In this document: positions 34,563 through 45,422 of the stretch, one piece after another
Position numbering within the stretch: position 1 is the stretch's first letter
Layout of the letters: each line of letters begins with the position of its first letter
NCBI GenBank assembly: GCA_027946555.1
Contig: JAPEVC010000112.1
Span: 54,642 to 118,641, forward strand
Direction: 5' to 3'
DNA: 64,000 nt
DNA from: Gnomoniopsis sp. IMI 355080
Taxonomy: Eukaryota > Ascomycota > Sordariomycetes > Diaporthales > Gnomoniaceae
Notes under the pieces: generated by a model
Seen by the model: only the letters and a program-made list of their open reading frames with translations
What the model was told of the DNA's origin: nothing
Databases searched by the model: none
Position numbers and translations under genes: made by a program

Positions 34563-37500
34563 GGTGTAGGTAGTCGTCGAGCCTTGGGGGAGACTATTGG
34601 GTGGGGTGTGGGTGAGAGACTTTAGTAGCAGCGGGCAGAGCCCTGGAGGTGCTGGCGACAAGCCGCGGTCTGTCGAGTCGAGGAGCAAGTGAGTCTGTGA
34701 TCACATTAGTTGATATTCTGCTTGGGGTAGTGGCAAAGTTGGTGACATACGAATCTCCTCTCTTCAGGCTCTCAGAAGGTCGGCAGACAATGCGCGAAGG
34801 CACAGTAGTAGTACAATTTGTAAACTTCAGTCTTGGTGTGTTTCTGGTTTTGCGCAAACAGAAGGATGAGGAGGGGCCAAAATAGGTGGTGGCTGGGCTG
34901 GCGATACAGGAACAGAGGTGACTAAACAGAGCAAGGAGGCTGCTATATCCCCATTAGACCATTTCGACAATGCGCAAACAGTCTTTTTGTCCTCCAAGCC
35001 TGGAGAGATCTAGTAACAAGATCTCTCTGTTTCGGTTGTTGTGCCAATGTTGATGTGACGATGAAGATGACTGCAGCTGACTGCTGATGGAGGAGGGTGG
35101 AATCGGCGAGTCGCAACAGGGGGTCTGCGCCAGAGGAAGGATCAGGATTCCAGATGGATAGGTGAATGATGTCGAAAATAAATTAAGGTTGGCGATGAGC
35201 CAGACAGCTTGCGATCACGACGCCAGTGAGTGCAATGCCTTGTAAAGGCGCAAAGGGTCCAGTGATGCAAGGATGCGAGGCGGTTCAAGGTGTGGGTGCA
35301 AGAATAATGCAGTGTGCAAGCAAGGACAGGAAAAGCACGATCGAGATCGATGGCACGAGATGTGCAAGAAGGACACACTTAGTAAATAGGTGTGACTGCT
35401 TTCTTGCCAGGTTGAACGCGCTGCGCAAATGGCAAGTAGGAGAGGGTGAAGGAGGGAAGTCGCGGTCGTGTGTTTACCCCTTTCCCAATTAGGCAAGCTC
35501 TCTCGCGTGCCACACGATACGAGACGCGTTTATGTGGGCCAAGCTCAAGGCAACTCCTTGCCCACCCAAAAGGAAGCCCCCCCCCACCCCCCAGCAGAAA
35601 CATCCATGGGCATGTAATATCCAGTCTCTTGAATGCTATATCAGTCATAGCATCGTCTGTTTTCCAGTCTTTAGTCTATATTGAGTTGGACTATAGCCTT
35701 GTTCCCCGCCACATAGCGCCACACAATCTCAATTTACAATGCAGCATGCAGTATACTTTCGCCATGCCCATCATTCCCATACTTCATTCTGCAATTCGCT
35801 TTCTATGAATCTTCATAGTAAGGGGGGAAAGCACGGGACAAGCGAGTCCCACCGCTTCTGGATCATATTTGCCCCCTAATTCCCATGCTCAGACCTGGTA
35901 CCAAGCTACGAGCTGCCAGGCGGCAAGGGCAACTCGAAGGTGAATACATTCGCGCAGTCAGTATATGCCGTATTTATTTCTCGCGCCGGCAACCCCCCGG
36001 CACCTTGCACTCGAGCACACTCTGTGTTAGTGTGCTAGTGAGACCGCGTATCTACGGAATACTGCGTAGTCTCTCGTGTCCACGTAGTCACTGAGCTTAT
36101 TACTCGCGTCTTTGCGGACAGCGTGGCAGGCGTGGGTGGCTCATCAGGCAAGCAAGATGGAGGTGAAGAAAGAAGACCCTTAGAACCCTGAATGCAAGCC
36201 CAGGTGACGTCTGCAGGACCCTACTCGTCAACACACACGACATCATCGCGACCCTGATCGGCGTTTGGGTGGCGACTCGAAGCAACCCAACTTTAATCCC
36301 AATTCAGCACCGTCCCGAGGTCCTTCCCTGTCTGTCCCTGCACGCCAGGACACGCTGTCACGTTATTTTGCATCCTCGAGGTTCATGCAGCCTCATGCAG
36401 CCTTAATCCAGCCCAACACAGAACAGACGTTTATTCAAGGCTGTCTAGGGCATATCGGAGAAGCGGGCGCACAAACATAATATCGCCCAATGCCATCCAC
36501 CTTATCATCGCGATCTTCACCCGGAGCATGGAACAGCTCCGGAGTCCGATGAAGAGAAGGGGCAGGGGCGCGGCCACATCATCAATCTTCCGTCCTGAGC
36601 AACGTTGAGAATGCCGCCGATCAAAACAAACAACAAACCCAGAACGTGTGCGCGCCAAATTTGCATACCTTCCGACTTAATGCCTTGCCGGGTGAATACC
36701 TGGCAGCCCTGTGTATCCGACAACAATTCAGCCCAGTTCTATCACTCGCCCAAATCTATCTAACCCCGCACTCCTTTTGCCCATTTCCCCCGGACCTTTC
36801 GGATTTCCCATACATGCCATTTGTAGTGGGTCCCGCTCATTGTTGTTGTTGTTGTTGTTATTGTTGGTTGTTTTCCACATCTCTGGAACAACCGGTTGGA
36901 CCCTCTTTCTCGGCTGCGCGGCTACGCGGCTGGCTGCACATCATCAAGCAGAAGAGGATCCAACAGGCTGCGGCCCGTCCCTCATACCCAACGCCCCAAA
37001 ATAATCCTCACCCAGAATACCCAAGAGTCCACACAGCCACAATGTCAGATTCAAAATGCCTGTTCCAGGATCAAACCTGTGTATTCTTTTCTTAGGCCAT
37101 GTGGCCTGAATTGGCCAACATAGCCGGCCTCTTCCTTCCAATCTCCACGGCGACGCAAAGGATATTGAATCTTCAACAAAATAAAGGCCCGCCTGTTTGG
37201 GTAGGACGTGTTCGAGGCTTGGACATGCAGGTCCCATCTCCGAGACTATTGTCGCACCGCTTTCCTTTCCTGCAACATGAACAGTCACTTGTACACATCC
37301 TGGGGATTTTCCCCTGTCATGTGTGCGCCGTAACACCGCAATTGAGCATGATCTGAATGCAATGTTGCTCAGCTTCCCTCATATGCAACATGTATTTTGC
37401 TCTCGGCGATGCTCTCGTAATCGGCTTCCCATCCAAGCTTTCAATTGAGAATCTCTTGCCCCATTGGGAGTTGAGGCCGTTCGGAGCTCGTATGTTTGGC

Positions 37501-37931
37501 TCGGCAGCGTGACCTTCTAAGTTTCGGAGTCCGACCTCACCTACATACTTCGTCCTCGTTCCTTTGGAGAAAATGTTCAAAGTAGTACTGCACAAAGATC
37601 GACGCGTCAAGGCATACGTGAAAATACAGTTCTTCCAAATTCTTCCTAGAGCATAGTTCCCTTGTAGGTGGCAACCCTATGCTCAGACTGTTTCCCGTCT
37701 CTTCTTACAGATAGATATCTTCGAATCCTTGAAACAAATGCTGGGGTATCATGCCGTAAAAATCAGTTCCAACGCCCTCCCCAATGCACCCCTTCAGTCG
37801 CGTTTTCCTGTGATTACCACCTCCTATGCGCAGAGGTTCGGCGGCATTGAGCGTAATGATGATGCGGGATCGTCCCGTGTATGAGCACATGTGTCTACCG
37901 CGTCCAAATCAGACAGGCCCAACAAGCCAGG
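34563..37931. other. Long intergenic region upstream of wee1
   Basis: 3.4 kb between the wee1 start and the Med1 stop. It holds pyrimidine and purine tracts, a C-rich run near 35577-35593 and a TTG microsatellite (36839-36866). Frames of up to 149 codons are not supported by domains. Most is probably the wee1 promoter and 5' leader. Confidence 0.5.
36839..36866. repeat. (TTG)n microsatellite
   Basis: About eight near-perfect TTG units, one interrupted by TTA. Confidence 0.7.
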
Positions 37932-40010
37932 CTATTGAGGCCCCACGTTCACCCGAATGAATTCGCACCAGGTATCAATATCTTCAAAGAACATCAACAA
38001 TCTCGCCAGCCTCTCCTTTGAGAATTGCGAACCTGGGCCCGAGCCCTCTAACGGCTCGCCATTCGCACCTAGCACCTGACCCTCGTCGTTGACCACATTC
38101 GTGGATTCGATCGTCACCACACCGTTGCGCCCAATGTCCACAGTAATCTGGGCGGGCCTACCTCGGAAAGGGAACATAATCTGTAGCTTGGGATTGGGCA
38201 GTGACAGCGCATTAAGCGTCACGTCAACCTTGACGCCAGCATTTGGGGCAGGCTCATCTGCGTCGGCTTGAGCGTCGCTCATGAATGTGTCAAAATCGTC
38301 AGACTTGGCGGTCAAAGTGGCGCTGCCGTTCGTCGCGGCGTTGTCAGCGGGCGTTGCTACGGGCCTCCTTACTTGGCCACCGAAGGATTTGTCAAGTAAA
38401 TTCCAGAGAAAGGCGTACTGTCGAAGTATGGGCAACATGTTGACCAGTTGGGATGGGTGAGAAAAGGGCAGCTCGGTAAGTGTCTGGCCGTATGCAGGCT
38501 TGTGTATGAACAATCGGTTCTCGTGCAGGACCTCCTTGAAGGTCCCATCCCTGCTCTTTGCCCTTACCGACTTGTCCATTTGTAACATGCGAGGTTCCGT
38601 GGGATTGTAGTTGTCTTCGGCCGGAAAGATGAGATAGTCGAATGTCTGCATGAAGGCAGGGTGTGCAACTGGTGCTTGTGTGTAGTGGTGTATCTGCTCC
38701 CATACCGTGACTGGCAATGTCACTGGCGGGCTGACGACTGCCATGAACATGACCTCAGGCGTTCTTGGCCCCGTCAGCGACAGCAATTCGTCCCCAGGCT
38801 TCTCTGGCAGCATGACCTCGGGGGGTTCTTGCCAGTTCAGCATCTGCGGTAGCCCTTCAGTGGCGGCCACCTCGACCTCTTCCCCAACCCACTTGTCCGA
38901 GATCCTCACGGCAGATGTGTACACCATGGGGTCGCGCCTCGCGCAGCTCACCATAATACTCCAGTGCTTCCCGTTCTTGTACCACTCCTCGGCTCGTGCC
39001 GGAGATGGTACGTGATATCGCTGGTCGCGCCAGTACTCCAAGCCCAAGCCTACGACTCCCTTCTCGTGAACCCAAGGCCGCCCATTCTGCTCGCACATTG
39101 CAATAGTGCGGACGTGCTGCTCAGGCTTGTCGCTGTACGCAGGATCCCCACGGAGTTTCTTGACGTCCCATTCGTGCACCTTCTGTAAGCTCTCGAAAAT
39201 GCCCGCGATCGCGTCGTAGGCCACGAGGACGGGGTTTCCTTTCTCGTCGATAATACTCAACTTGTCTAAAGCCGCTAGAGGTTCGAGATTGCTTGCGAAA
39301 TCATCAAGCTGCTTCGTCCAGGGGATCTGATCCGGCTTTAATCTCAGGTTGTCGAGTAGAATGGCCTCGGCTTCTTTCTTGTACTTGTTTACCTCGTCGC
39401 CGGAAAAGGCGTACTGTAGTGCCACGGTCTGCACCTTGTGATCCTTCAGCCCAATGTCTAGAGTGAATGTCGTCCCTGCAATGGCCAAAATCTTGAGGTT
39501 GTTTCTATCTTCCCACAAGACGTCAAGGCCAAGCCTCTTGACTAGTCTCTCGAGTCCTTCCTCGCTGACAACGCCCTTTTTCCTACCCAATATGTGCAAG
39601 ATCTCATCAAGCCTCTTCTGTCTCTCCTCTTCCCCATTCGGACGCGGCATTGCCATCCCACCCATTGCCATGCCCATGTTATCAAGTGAAGCATCGAAAC
39701 CACCCACACCTAACATGCTGTTAAATGCAGCTGCAGAGGGGCTGTCGAAGTTCATGGGCGCGGAGGCGCCGCCACCACCAGGCTGGCCGCTGCTGCTATT
39801 TCCGACTGACATCATGATGCCTCCTGCGCCTGCAGTCGCGGGCGACTTCTTGACATGCTGCGGCGATGATCTTGGTCCACTGGGTGAGAAGGCGGCGTGG
39901 AGGTTGGAGTAGGCGGGAGTTGAGGCAGATCCTCCTGGTGTTGCGGCGGCGTACTGAGGGGTCCTACCCTGTTGCGAGGCCGTAAGCTTGGTGGCTTGAG
40001 GTGTTGCCAT
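37932..40010 (-). CDS. Mediator complex subunit 1 (fungal Med1)
   Basis: Single exon, 692 residues. The N-terminal 130 residues are low complexity (Ala/Gly/Ser/Pro, with GMAMGGMAM). The conserved Med1 block begins at about 130 with EEERQKRLDEILHILGRKKG, VVSEEGLERLVKRLGLDVLWED and TFTLDIGLKDHKVQTVALQY. Further on, RVHTIAMCEQNG-like and YWRDQRYHVPSP segments and the C-terminal RLLMFFEDIDTWCEFIRVNVGPQ match fungal Med1. The protein is part of the Mediator middle module, linking transcription factors to RNA polymerase II in the nucleus. The ATG sits at the head of the conserved low-complexity tail. No intron is needed. Confidence 0.88.
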   Translation of the reverse strand: MATPQATKLTASQQGRTPQYAAATPGGSASTPAYSNLHAAFSPSGPRSSPQHVKKSPATAGAGGIMMSVGNSSSGQPGGGGASAPMNFDSPSAAAFNSMLGVGGFDASLDNMGMAMGGMAMPRPNGEEERQKRLDEILHILGRKKGVVSEEGLERLVKRLGLDVLWEDRNNLKILAIAGTTFTLDIGLKDHKVQTVALQYAFSGDEVNKYKKEAEAILLDNLRLKPDQIPWTKQLDDFASNLEPLAALDKLSIIDEKGNPVLVAYDAIAGIFESLQKVHEWDVKKLRGDPAYSDKPEQHVRTIAMCEQNGRPWVHEKGVVGLGLEYWRDQRYHVPSPARAEEWYKNGKHWSIMVSCARRDPMVYTSAVRISDKWVGEEVEVAATEGLPQMLNWQEPPEVMLPEKPGDELLSLTGPRTPEVMFMAVVSPPVTLPVTVWEQIHHYTQAPVAHPAFMQTFDYLIFPAEDNYNPTEPRMLQMDKSVRAKSRDGTFKEVLHENRLFIHKPAYGQTLTELPFSHPSQLVNMLPILRQYAFLWNLLDKSFGGQVRRPVATPADNAATNGSATLTAKSDDFDTFMSDAQADADEPAPNAGVKVDVTLNALSLPNPKLQIMFPFRGRPAQITVDIGRNGVVTIESTNVVNDEGQVLGANGEPLEGSGPGSQFSKERLARLLMFFEDIDTWCEFIRVNVGPQ

Positions 40011-40880
40011 TCTGAACGTGCTCGGACTTTAGATTGGATGATTCGTGGACTCGGTTCGAGGTGTGGGTCAGACTCTTGGATCTGGATTGAGGTGTTGAAG
40101 ACAGCTTCGTTCAGTGTCTCGAGCTGGAGGCACAGCCAGTGGGCGCCTTCGCGGCAGTTTCCAGCTTGGTCTGGGGCACCTCTGCAGCGTGTTGTTCCTG
40201 CTTTTTAGATCGTATGAAAAGGATCATAGATCATTAGATAGATACGGCAATCGAGATGCCGTGTTCAGGGGAATATTTGATTCCATACAAGATGAAAACG
40301 AGTGTTGTCAGAAGCTTTTTTGCGATTGAGCTTGCTGCTTCTGGAGTAGCAGATAATCCATGGTTGCTGATATCTGTCCTCGGCAGGCAAGTGGAAGTTC
40401 GAACAGGGATTATACTGCACTACTACCAAGTGTATATGTACGTTGAGATGTTTACGTAAGGCAAGTTGAGAAGGCCTCACGCCATGCCTTCCGGAAAGTG
40501 GGCGGTCTCAAAGGTAATAGACTTCCGTTCACCGTGCAACGGTAGAACCATCGCAGATAAAGTCCTGTCCAGCTGACGATGACCTCATACCAAAATATAC
40601 GGAACTAGGTCTCCCTCATGGGACGTGCAGCCGGATGGGCTGAGGTTGATTGTGGCACTTCCACCTAGCCGTTGCTCTTCAATATGAAAACTTCCACTGC
40701 TACGATATTAACAGTGGACACATTCTACGGTAACGACTACATGAAGGAATTTCAGTGACCTCTATCCACTCAAAAGTTGCCAGTACACCTAGTCAACAAA
40801 ATGAAGGTGTGAAATTCAGAAAGAAGGTGGGTCAGTACTCAGTACTGGGAGCTGACTGCAATAGCATTTGGGGCTTGGGA

Positions 40881-40940
40881 TATTCCCGAAAGTCGTTCCG
40901 AAAGTCATTCCGAAACTCAATCCGAAAGCCATTCCGAAAG
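40881..40940. repeat. 12-bp minisatellite, five units
   Basis: Five contiguous 12-base units with consensus TCATTCCGAAAG run from 40881 to 40940, with one or two changes in most units, followed by a partial sixth TCATT. The unit length is a multiple of three, so the plus frame stays open, but no gene is supported. Confidence 0.85.
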
Positions 40941-41530
40941 TCATTAGTCATTCCAACCTCTCAGTGTCATCCGATGCCCGGTGCCATTTGATGCGGAATA
41001 AACTTGCCGGGTCACGTATGTATTCATACATCTTGTATGTATTGGTACAAGTGCAATGCCCGCTGAGACGGTCGTATATACTGCAATCTGGTCGGGAGCG
41101 AGACGGAACCCCTGCAAATTGGAATATACAAGCGCCTTTTGCATCGAATACGGCACACAGAAGGATACCATCGAAACAAAACGGACTCATCACGGTATTC
41201 CACAGGAGCGAGGAATACCCATGCCGTCCGCATAATCTAAGGCGTTTGACTGTTCCTTGCCAAACCTTCGCAGGTTAACTGACAGTCACAGATCTAGACC
41301 GTCAAGGGTCTATATTGCCTCCTGCCAAAGATAACTCTAACACCCAAGATGACGATCGTGATCTCAACCCAGTCGAGTCAACACTCTCCGCCATCGGCTG
41401 GACACGGACGCCATGGCATGCTCACTCGTGAGCAAAGCAAGTGACTAGGTACGATAGCAGAGTGTCAGCAAGCTATCTCAACCTTGAGCCAACTCCGTCG
41501 CTAGCGTGATACGAAAGATGAAAAGTTGTA

Positions 41531-41552
41531 GCTACCTACCTAGGTAGGTAGC
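41531..41552. repeat. 22-bp perfect palindrome of TAGG units
   Basis: GCTACCTACCT is followed at once by its exact reverse complement; a further TAGGTAGG follows. It is the longest of the scattered CCTAGGTAGG sites. Confidence 0.85.
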
Positions 41553-42873
41553 TAGGTAGGCAAAGCCGTCTAGCAAGCTAGTATGTACTACTACGGTACA
41601 TGAGCAGCAGCCCAAGTCTCCTCCCTCCCCCCTACTCCTTGATCTCTGTAAGGCTGACTAGGTACCAGGGATGAAGGCGCCCCTGGCTTTGTTGTGTTTT
41701 GGCGTGTATTCCTGCAGGGTATCGCGCGCGCTCTTCTCCCAGCAGGGTTCCAGCGTGTCCGGGGAATGTTGACGTTACATTCCAGGCCCGAACCTGCATT
41801 CAACCTGCATATGTCGGCGGTCACGGGATCCCCTGCACAGCCGTTCGATGCCCAATTCTCGCCACTCAGGCTACTTCCTTTGTTATTGTTGAATTACCAG
41901 ACGCAGAGTCGGTCTAAGTTGGTAAAAACTTATGCGACGCGCGTTGTTTCGAAACTACTGCAGGTACTCCGGTACTTGTGGAACTGAACACAGTGTGTCC
42001 TTATATGTCCACATCATCAATATCGAGCGAAATGCAGTAAACGGGGCGTGCTTACTCATGCATAAGATGCAATGGCCTGACATCTGTTGATTCGTCTGGC
42101 TACCTAATAATGCAGAGACAACGCTGGCCATTACAGTACAGTGTGTTTGATGTAAGCTGTTGCTAGACTTTGAAATTGAAGCAAAGTCGAGCGGTCCACC
42201 GAGTCTACCCAGGGCCCGTGATCTAGCTGGACGAGTTCATTAACGATTGCCTACCTACCTAGATAGGTACCTGTTCTAATACGACGAATATTCACGCAGA
42301 CTGTGATTTGATGTCTATCGCAACCAGACGCGTATGTGACTATCTAGGCGCCTATCCACTATAAGCTAACAGCATCTTACCTACCTAGAGCTCATAATTT
42401 TATGTTCTACAGGCGGTTGTCCCATAGATGCTTGTTCAACTGCCCGCAATTATAATTGGTTCCATAGATGTGCTATATCTTGCCGCCATGATCTAATGAT
42501 CTTTAATTGCTATCATCACTTCATCTGACCTCCGACAGTAGGCAGTAGAAAAGACACTGCGTAGTCACACTTTGACCCCAATGTACCTAGGTAGGAGGTC
42601 CAGTACGTTGGCTTTGCACCTGATATGGAGCATGGCCATCAACCTGAGCTTGACTTGGCTGATGCGAAGGCACATTTTCAAATCAATGGTATTACTACAT
42701 ATCCCAAGGAACGCTGCCAATAATTGGTCCTTCATCGCTAGTGTAGGCTAAACAAAAAACAATACCTCTTTTTCCCCTCGACCCAGTGAACCCCACTAAC
42801 ATAGAGGTTCACAGACCGGGAAAGCCCAATCTGAAAATTCATCTTGAGAATAACCAAAGGACGCAAGCCTATA

Positions 42874-43857
42874 TCACACATCCCATTCAATGGGGATGTT
42901 TTTCTGAGACTTCTTGCGTTGCACCGGGTCTTTGTCTTGCTTTGACTCCCCAATCCGTATCGCCTTCTCCCTGCCCGCTGTTCTTTTTTTCAACACACAC
43001 CAATTATAAGTAAATCCCCGAGCCAGCCCGTCACTCGGTACCCGAAAGTCCCTAACGCTTTCGAAGGAGTGTTTCTGGAAGAATGGGACATCAGCCTCTG
43101 GGCATAGAAGGCCTATGCTGACGCCATCTCGCATAGCCAGCTTCTTGCCCCATTCCAACATGGCTATATCGTGGCCTCTAGTCGTATTGTAGCCTTCCGG
43201 TCTCCGGTAATTTGGATGGATAAATAACTGGTCTAGGCAAAGCTTTTCTTGGAAACGGTGTCTAGACAAAGAAACACAGCGCATTAGAGTTATACTTTGG
43301 CAAATGTCAAATTCCAGAGCCATGGCCATTGCATGACATCTTCGGTCAGTAGTTTCTTACTCTTCGCATCCGGCACGCTGCAAAGCGCTGCAAAGCAAAT
43401 GCCTTAAAGGGTCAACGTCGTAGTCGAGGCTGTGCATTGTGTGCATGCCGTTCAGGTCCACAACGAATTGGCCGAGTCGAGGAGAGTCCTTCGGAAGCCT
43501 CCAGACTGCCACTCCAACGACATTGGTCTCTGGTGATAACGTCTCATCTCCGCGAGAGGTTCTTCCCCTCTTTAACCTGATCGGATGCCTTGGAGTCCAT
43601 GGAGTTGGGCTCTCGGTGACAACAACCACAGTTCTAGGGTCCGCAAGATTAAATAAGGTGAGGTTTAGCAAATACCGAGCAGTGTCCTCGGGATGAAATT
43701 GTTGGTAAGGAGATATGTATCGGAAGAGCTGCGATTCTGCACAATGCAAGTGCTCAAGCCCGTACAAAGCTGCGATATCGTTTATAGTCGCCAGTCGTAC
43801 AGACCACCTCCACCCGAAGTCCGGAAATGGTATAAATGGGGCCGTCCGCGGGTCCAT
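42874..43857 (-). CDS. GNAT-family N-acetyltransferase
   Basis: Exons 43857-43361 and 43261-42874 (intron 99 bases, phase 2) give 294 residues. The first half holds the GNAT N-terminal pattern (VRLATINDIAALYGLEHLHCAES) and the VVGVAVWRLPKDS strand. The second exon supplies the acetyl-CoA region: CLDQLFIHPNYRRPEGYNTTRGHDIAMLEWG, where G-x-x-x-x-M-L-x-W-G is the usual pyrophosphate-binding helix, then VSIGLLCPEADVPFFQKHSF, the classic final GNAT strand. The substrate is unknown; many fungal relatives are uncharacterised. The basic C-terminal tail after about 265 is probably disordered. The Arg/Gly spacing in the P-loop is looser than consensus, so activity is likely but not certain. Confidence 0.8.
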
Positions 43858-44409
43858 ATTGGAGTCGGAATATGAAATATCTAGTGTTGGGGGAGGTATG
43901 CAATTGATTCGTCGTTCGGTGTATAATTCTTTTCTCGAAAGATTGCTGTATGCTTGTGACTTGGTGGAAAGAAAGATAGATCATGGACAATCAAAGTCTG
44001 CCAACTTGACTGTAGACAAGCATAGACTTTAGAACTGCGTCGATCGCGAGGTCGTGAGGCCAGTTAACATCAGTCCAGGAAGATAATACCCTCTGGAGGA
44101 AGGAGGTGCAACTCCGAGTTGGAAATATTGCAAGTGCATTCCTTCATATTCCTGGACATGGAATGCACACACAAATCACGTATTGTATGCAAAGAGGTAC
44201 TTGAACTTGTAGGATTCCAGATGTTCACTAATGACAAGAATGCGAGTCCAGCTGCACATACCCATGCTGCTAGTCGATACAGACCTATTGAACCCTTTCA
44301 TATGCTGCGATGTGGGTCCTTTACTGCATTGAAAACCATATGTGCCTGCCTCCCGAGGTCCTGGTTCAGAAGGAAACAAAGACCAATTATTAAGTTGAAT
44401 GCTATCCAC
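43858..44409. other. Intergenic, nothing firm
   Basis: Contains part of a plus-strand frame (44119-44592) lying opposite the gene remnant; I treat it as a shadow. Confidence 0.4.
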
Positions 44410-44842
44410 TTACAACGTCGATACGCCGCAGTGACTCTCGCTGGCATCATCCATGTGTTCCACGTTATCGGAGTCCGAGTCACCCCCCCCCCGAAGGCTG
44501 TCTGCAGCCGCTTGAAATCGGACAGCTTCAAGCGGCTGCGAAGACATAAGGCCCGTTTTGTTTTCCCCAATAAGCTTGAAAGAATTCACTAGTATCCAAA
44601 CAGCTTGAACACTCCGTCGACTTTGTAATTTCTCTGGCTTAGATGCCTAGCCTGGGCCGGTGGTGCTTGACATTCATGAGGCTCCACAAATACATACGAA
44701 GCAATCTTCTTGAACTCTTTCAAAGTGCTTTGACACAGTTAGGTCTTACAACAGTACTAATGGGTGAGAATCTACATGAAAACAGTACACATTGAGAGGT
44801 CCTGATCTGCAATTTCCCGAAGTTGACCCGGTTGTATATCAT
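44410..44842 (-). pseudogene. Frameshifted gene remnant of unknown family
   Basis: A protein-like frame starts after the acceptor TTTTCTAG (exon from 44842) with DDIQPGQLREIADQDL. A 48-base intron (44728-44775, GTAGAT donor, CTAAC branch, CAAAG acceptor) joins it in phase to TLKEFKKIASYVFVEPHE and ends at a TAG near 44590. One base over, the frame continues through NSFKLIGENKTGLMSSQP, a ten-G run and an acidic DSDSDNVEHMDDASES tail to the TAA at 44410-44412. A one-base indel at about 44595-44605 would unite both parts. No upstream exon is seen because a tRNA gene begins 54 bases before. I do not recognise the family; it looks like the 3' end of a gene. Confidence 0.5.
44504..44539. repeat. 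13-bp perfect hairpin, extendable to 18 bp
   Basis: GCAGCCGCTTGAA (44504-44516) and TTCAAGCGGCTGC (44527-44539) flank a 10-base loop. TGTCT and AGACA extend the stem beyond a two-base bulge. It lies inside the gene remnant. Confidence 0.85.
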
Positions 44843-44886
44843 CTAGAAAATAGCAAGAAAAATGGACAAGACAAGGAAAGCCTAGT

Positions 44887-44891
44887 AAAAA
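44887..44891 (-). terminator. Pol III T-run terminator
   Basis: Minus-strand sequence after the tRNA discriminator base reads GTACTTTTT, giving a five-T terminator close to the 3' end. Confidence 0.65.
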
Positions 44892-44895
44892 GTAC

Positions 44896-44982
44896 TGGAG
44901 AAGCTAAGAATCGAACTCAGGACCTTTCCCATGACTAGCTACAAATGCTAAGGGAAAATCATATCCACTAGACCACATCCCC
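44896..44982 (-). tRNA. tRNA with AGC anticodon, intron and proline-tRNA-like body
   Basis: Read on the minus strand, 1-7 GGGGATG pairs with 66-72 CTTCTCC except a T:T at 6:67, and pair 3:70 is G:T (G:U in RNA). A73 follows at 44896. The D-arm TGGTCTAGTGG is a good A box. The anticodon stem TTCCC/GGGAA is perfect; the loop is TT-AGC-A-T with a 14-base intron (TTTGTAGCTAGTCA) after position 37 containing GCT, which pairs with the anticodon as in genuine eukaryotic tRNA introns. The variable AGGTC and T-arm CTGAG-TTCGATT-CTTAG are well formed and include the B box. TTTTT follows 4 bases after the end, a Pol III terminator. Body and D-arm resemble tRNA-Pro, but anticodon and G3:U70 are those of tRNA-Ala. 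Confidence 0.75.
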
Positions 44983-45422
44983 TATGAAAATTGATGAAGC
45001 AGCGCAATTTTTATTACATTATATTCTACACGGGTTGTGGGTCTTCAGCTCCATAATGTAATTCTTGGGGGGACGGAATGCTTACCTAAGCAATTGACTA
45101 GGAGCGTTTACAGATTTGATTTTTTTGTGGGTTTATTGTCTTTGTGATCCAAATGCTTGGGGTATCTTACTTAGTTACCTAGTTTATCGGACAAATATAT
45201 ATAATAATGTGTTATATGATTCATTTTTTGAGTTTTGGTCCGAATCTGTGTGACAAATAGTTCTACAAAGATTTCTAACAAACAACTAATAATCACAATG
45301 CCTTCAGCAGTATTTTTTCTTGTTTGGTTGGTAGTGCATTAAATTTAACTGTAACTTAGGTGGCAGTGCCTTGGCAAACTACAAACAGGGAGTTATAATT
45401 CAGAAAAGCTTCGTCCAATCAT
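44983..45422. other. AT-rich spacer
   Basis: Strongly AT-rich stretch between the tRNA gene and the repeat-protein gene, with ATATATATAAT runs near 45195. No coding signal. Confidence 0.5.

Larger units (their letters stand above)
40011..42873. other. Intergenic region with minisatellite and palindrome
   Basis: Med1 promoter plus the 3' side of the GNAT gene. It contains the 12-bp tandem array at 40881-40940, the 22-bp palindrome at 41531-41552 and further CCTACCTAG-type motifs near 42249, 42379 and 42583. No gene seen. Confidence 0.5.

Noticed and set aside
36646..37095. 149-codon plus-strand frame
   Set aside because: Runs through the TTG microsatellite, giving a cysteine run; composition is unlike protein.
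40948..41193. Cysteine-containing 81-codon minus frame considered as a small secreted protein
   Set aside because: No signal peptide and no conserved spacing of cysteines.
44119..44592. 157-codon plus-strand frame
   Set aside because: Opposite the better supported minus-strand gene remnant; no domain.
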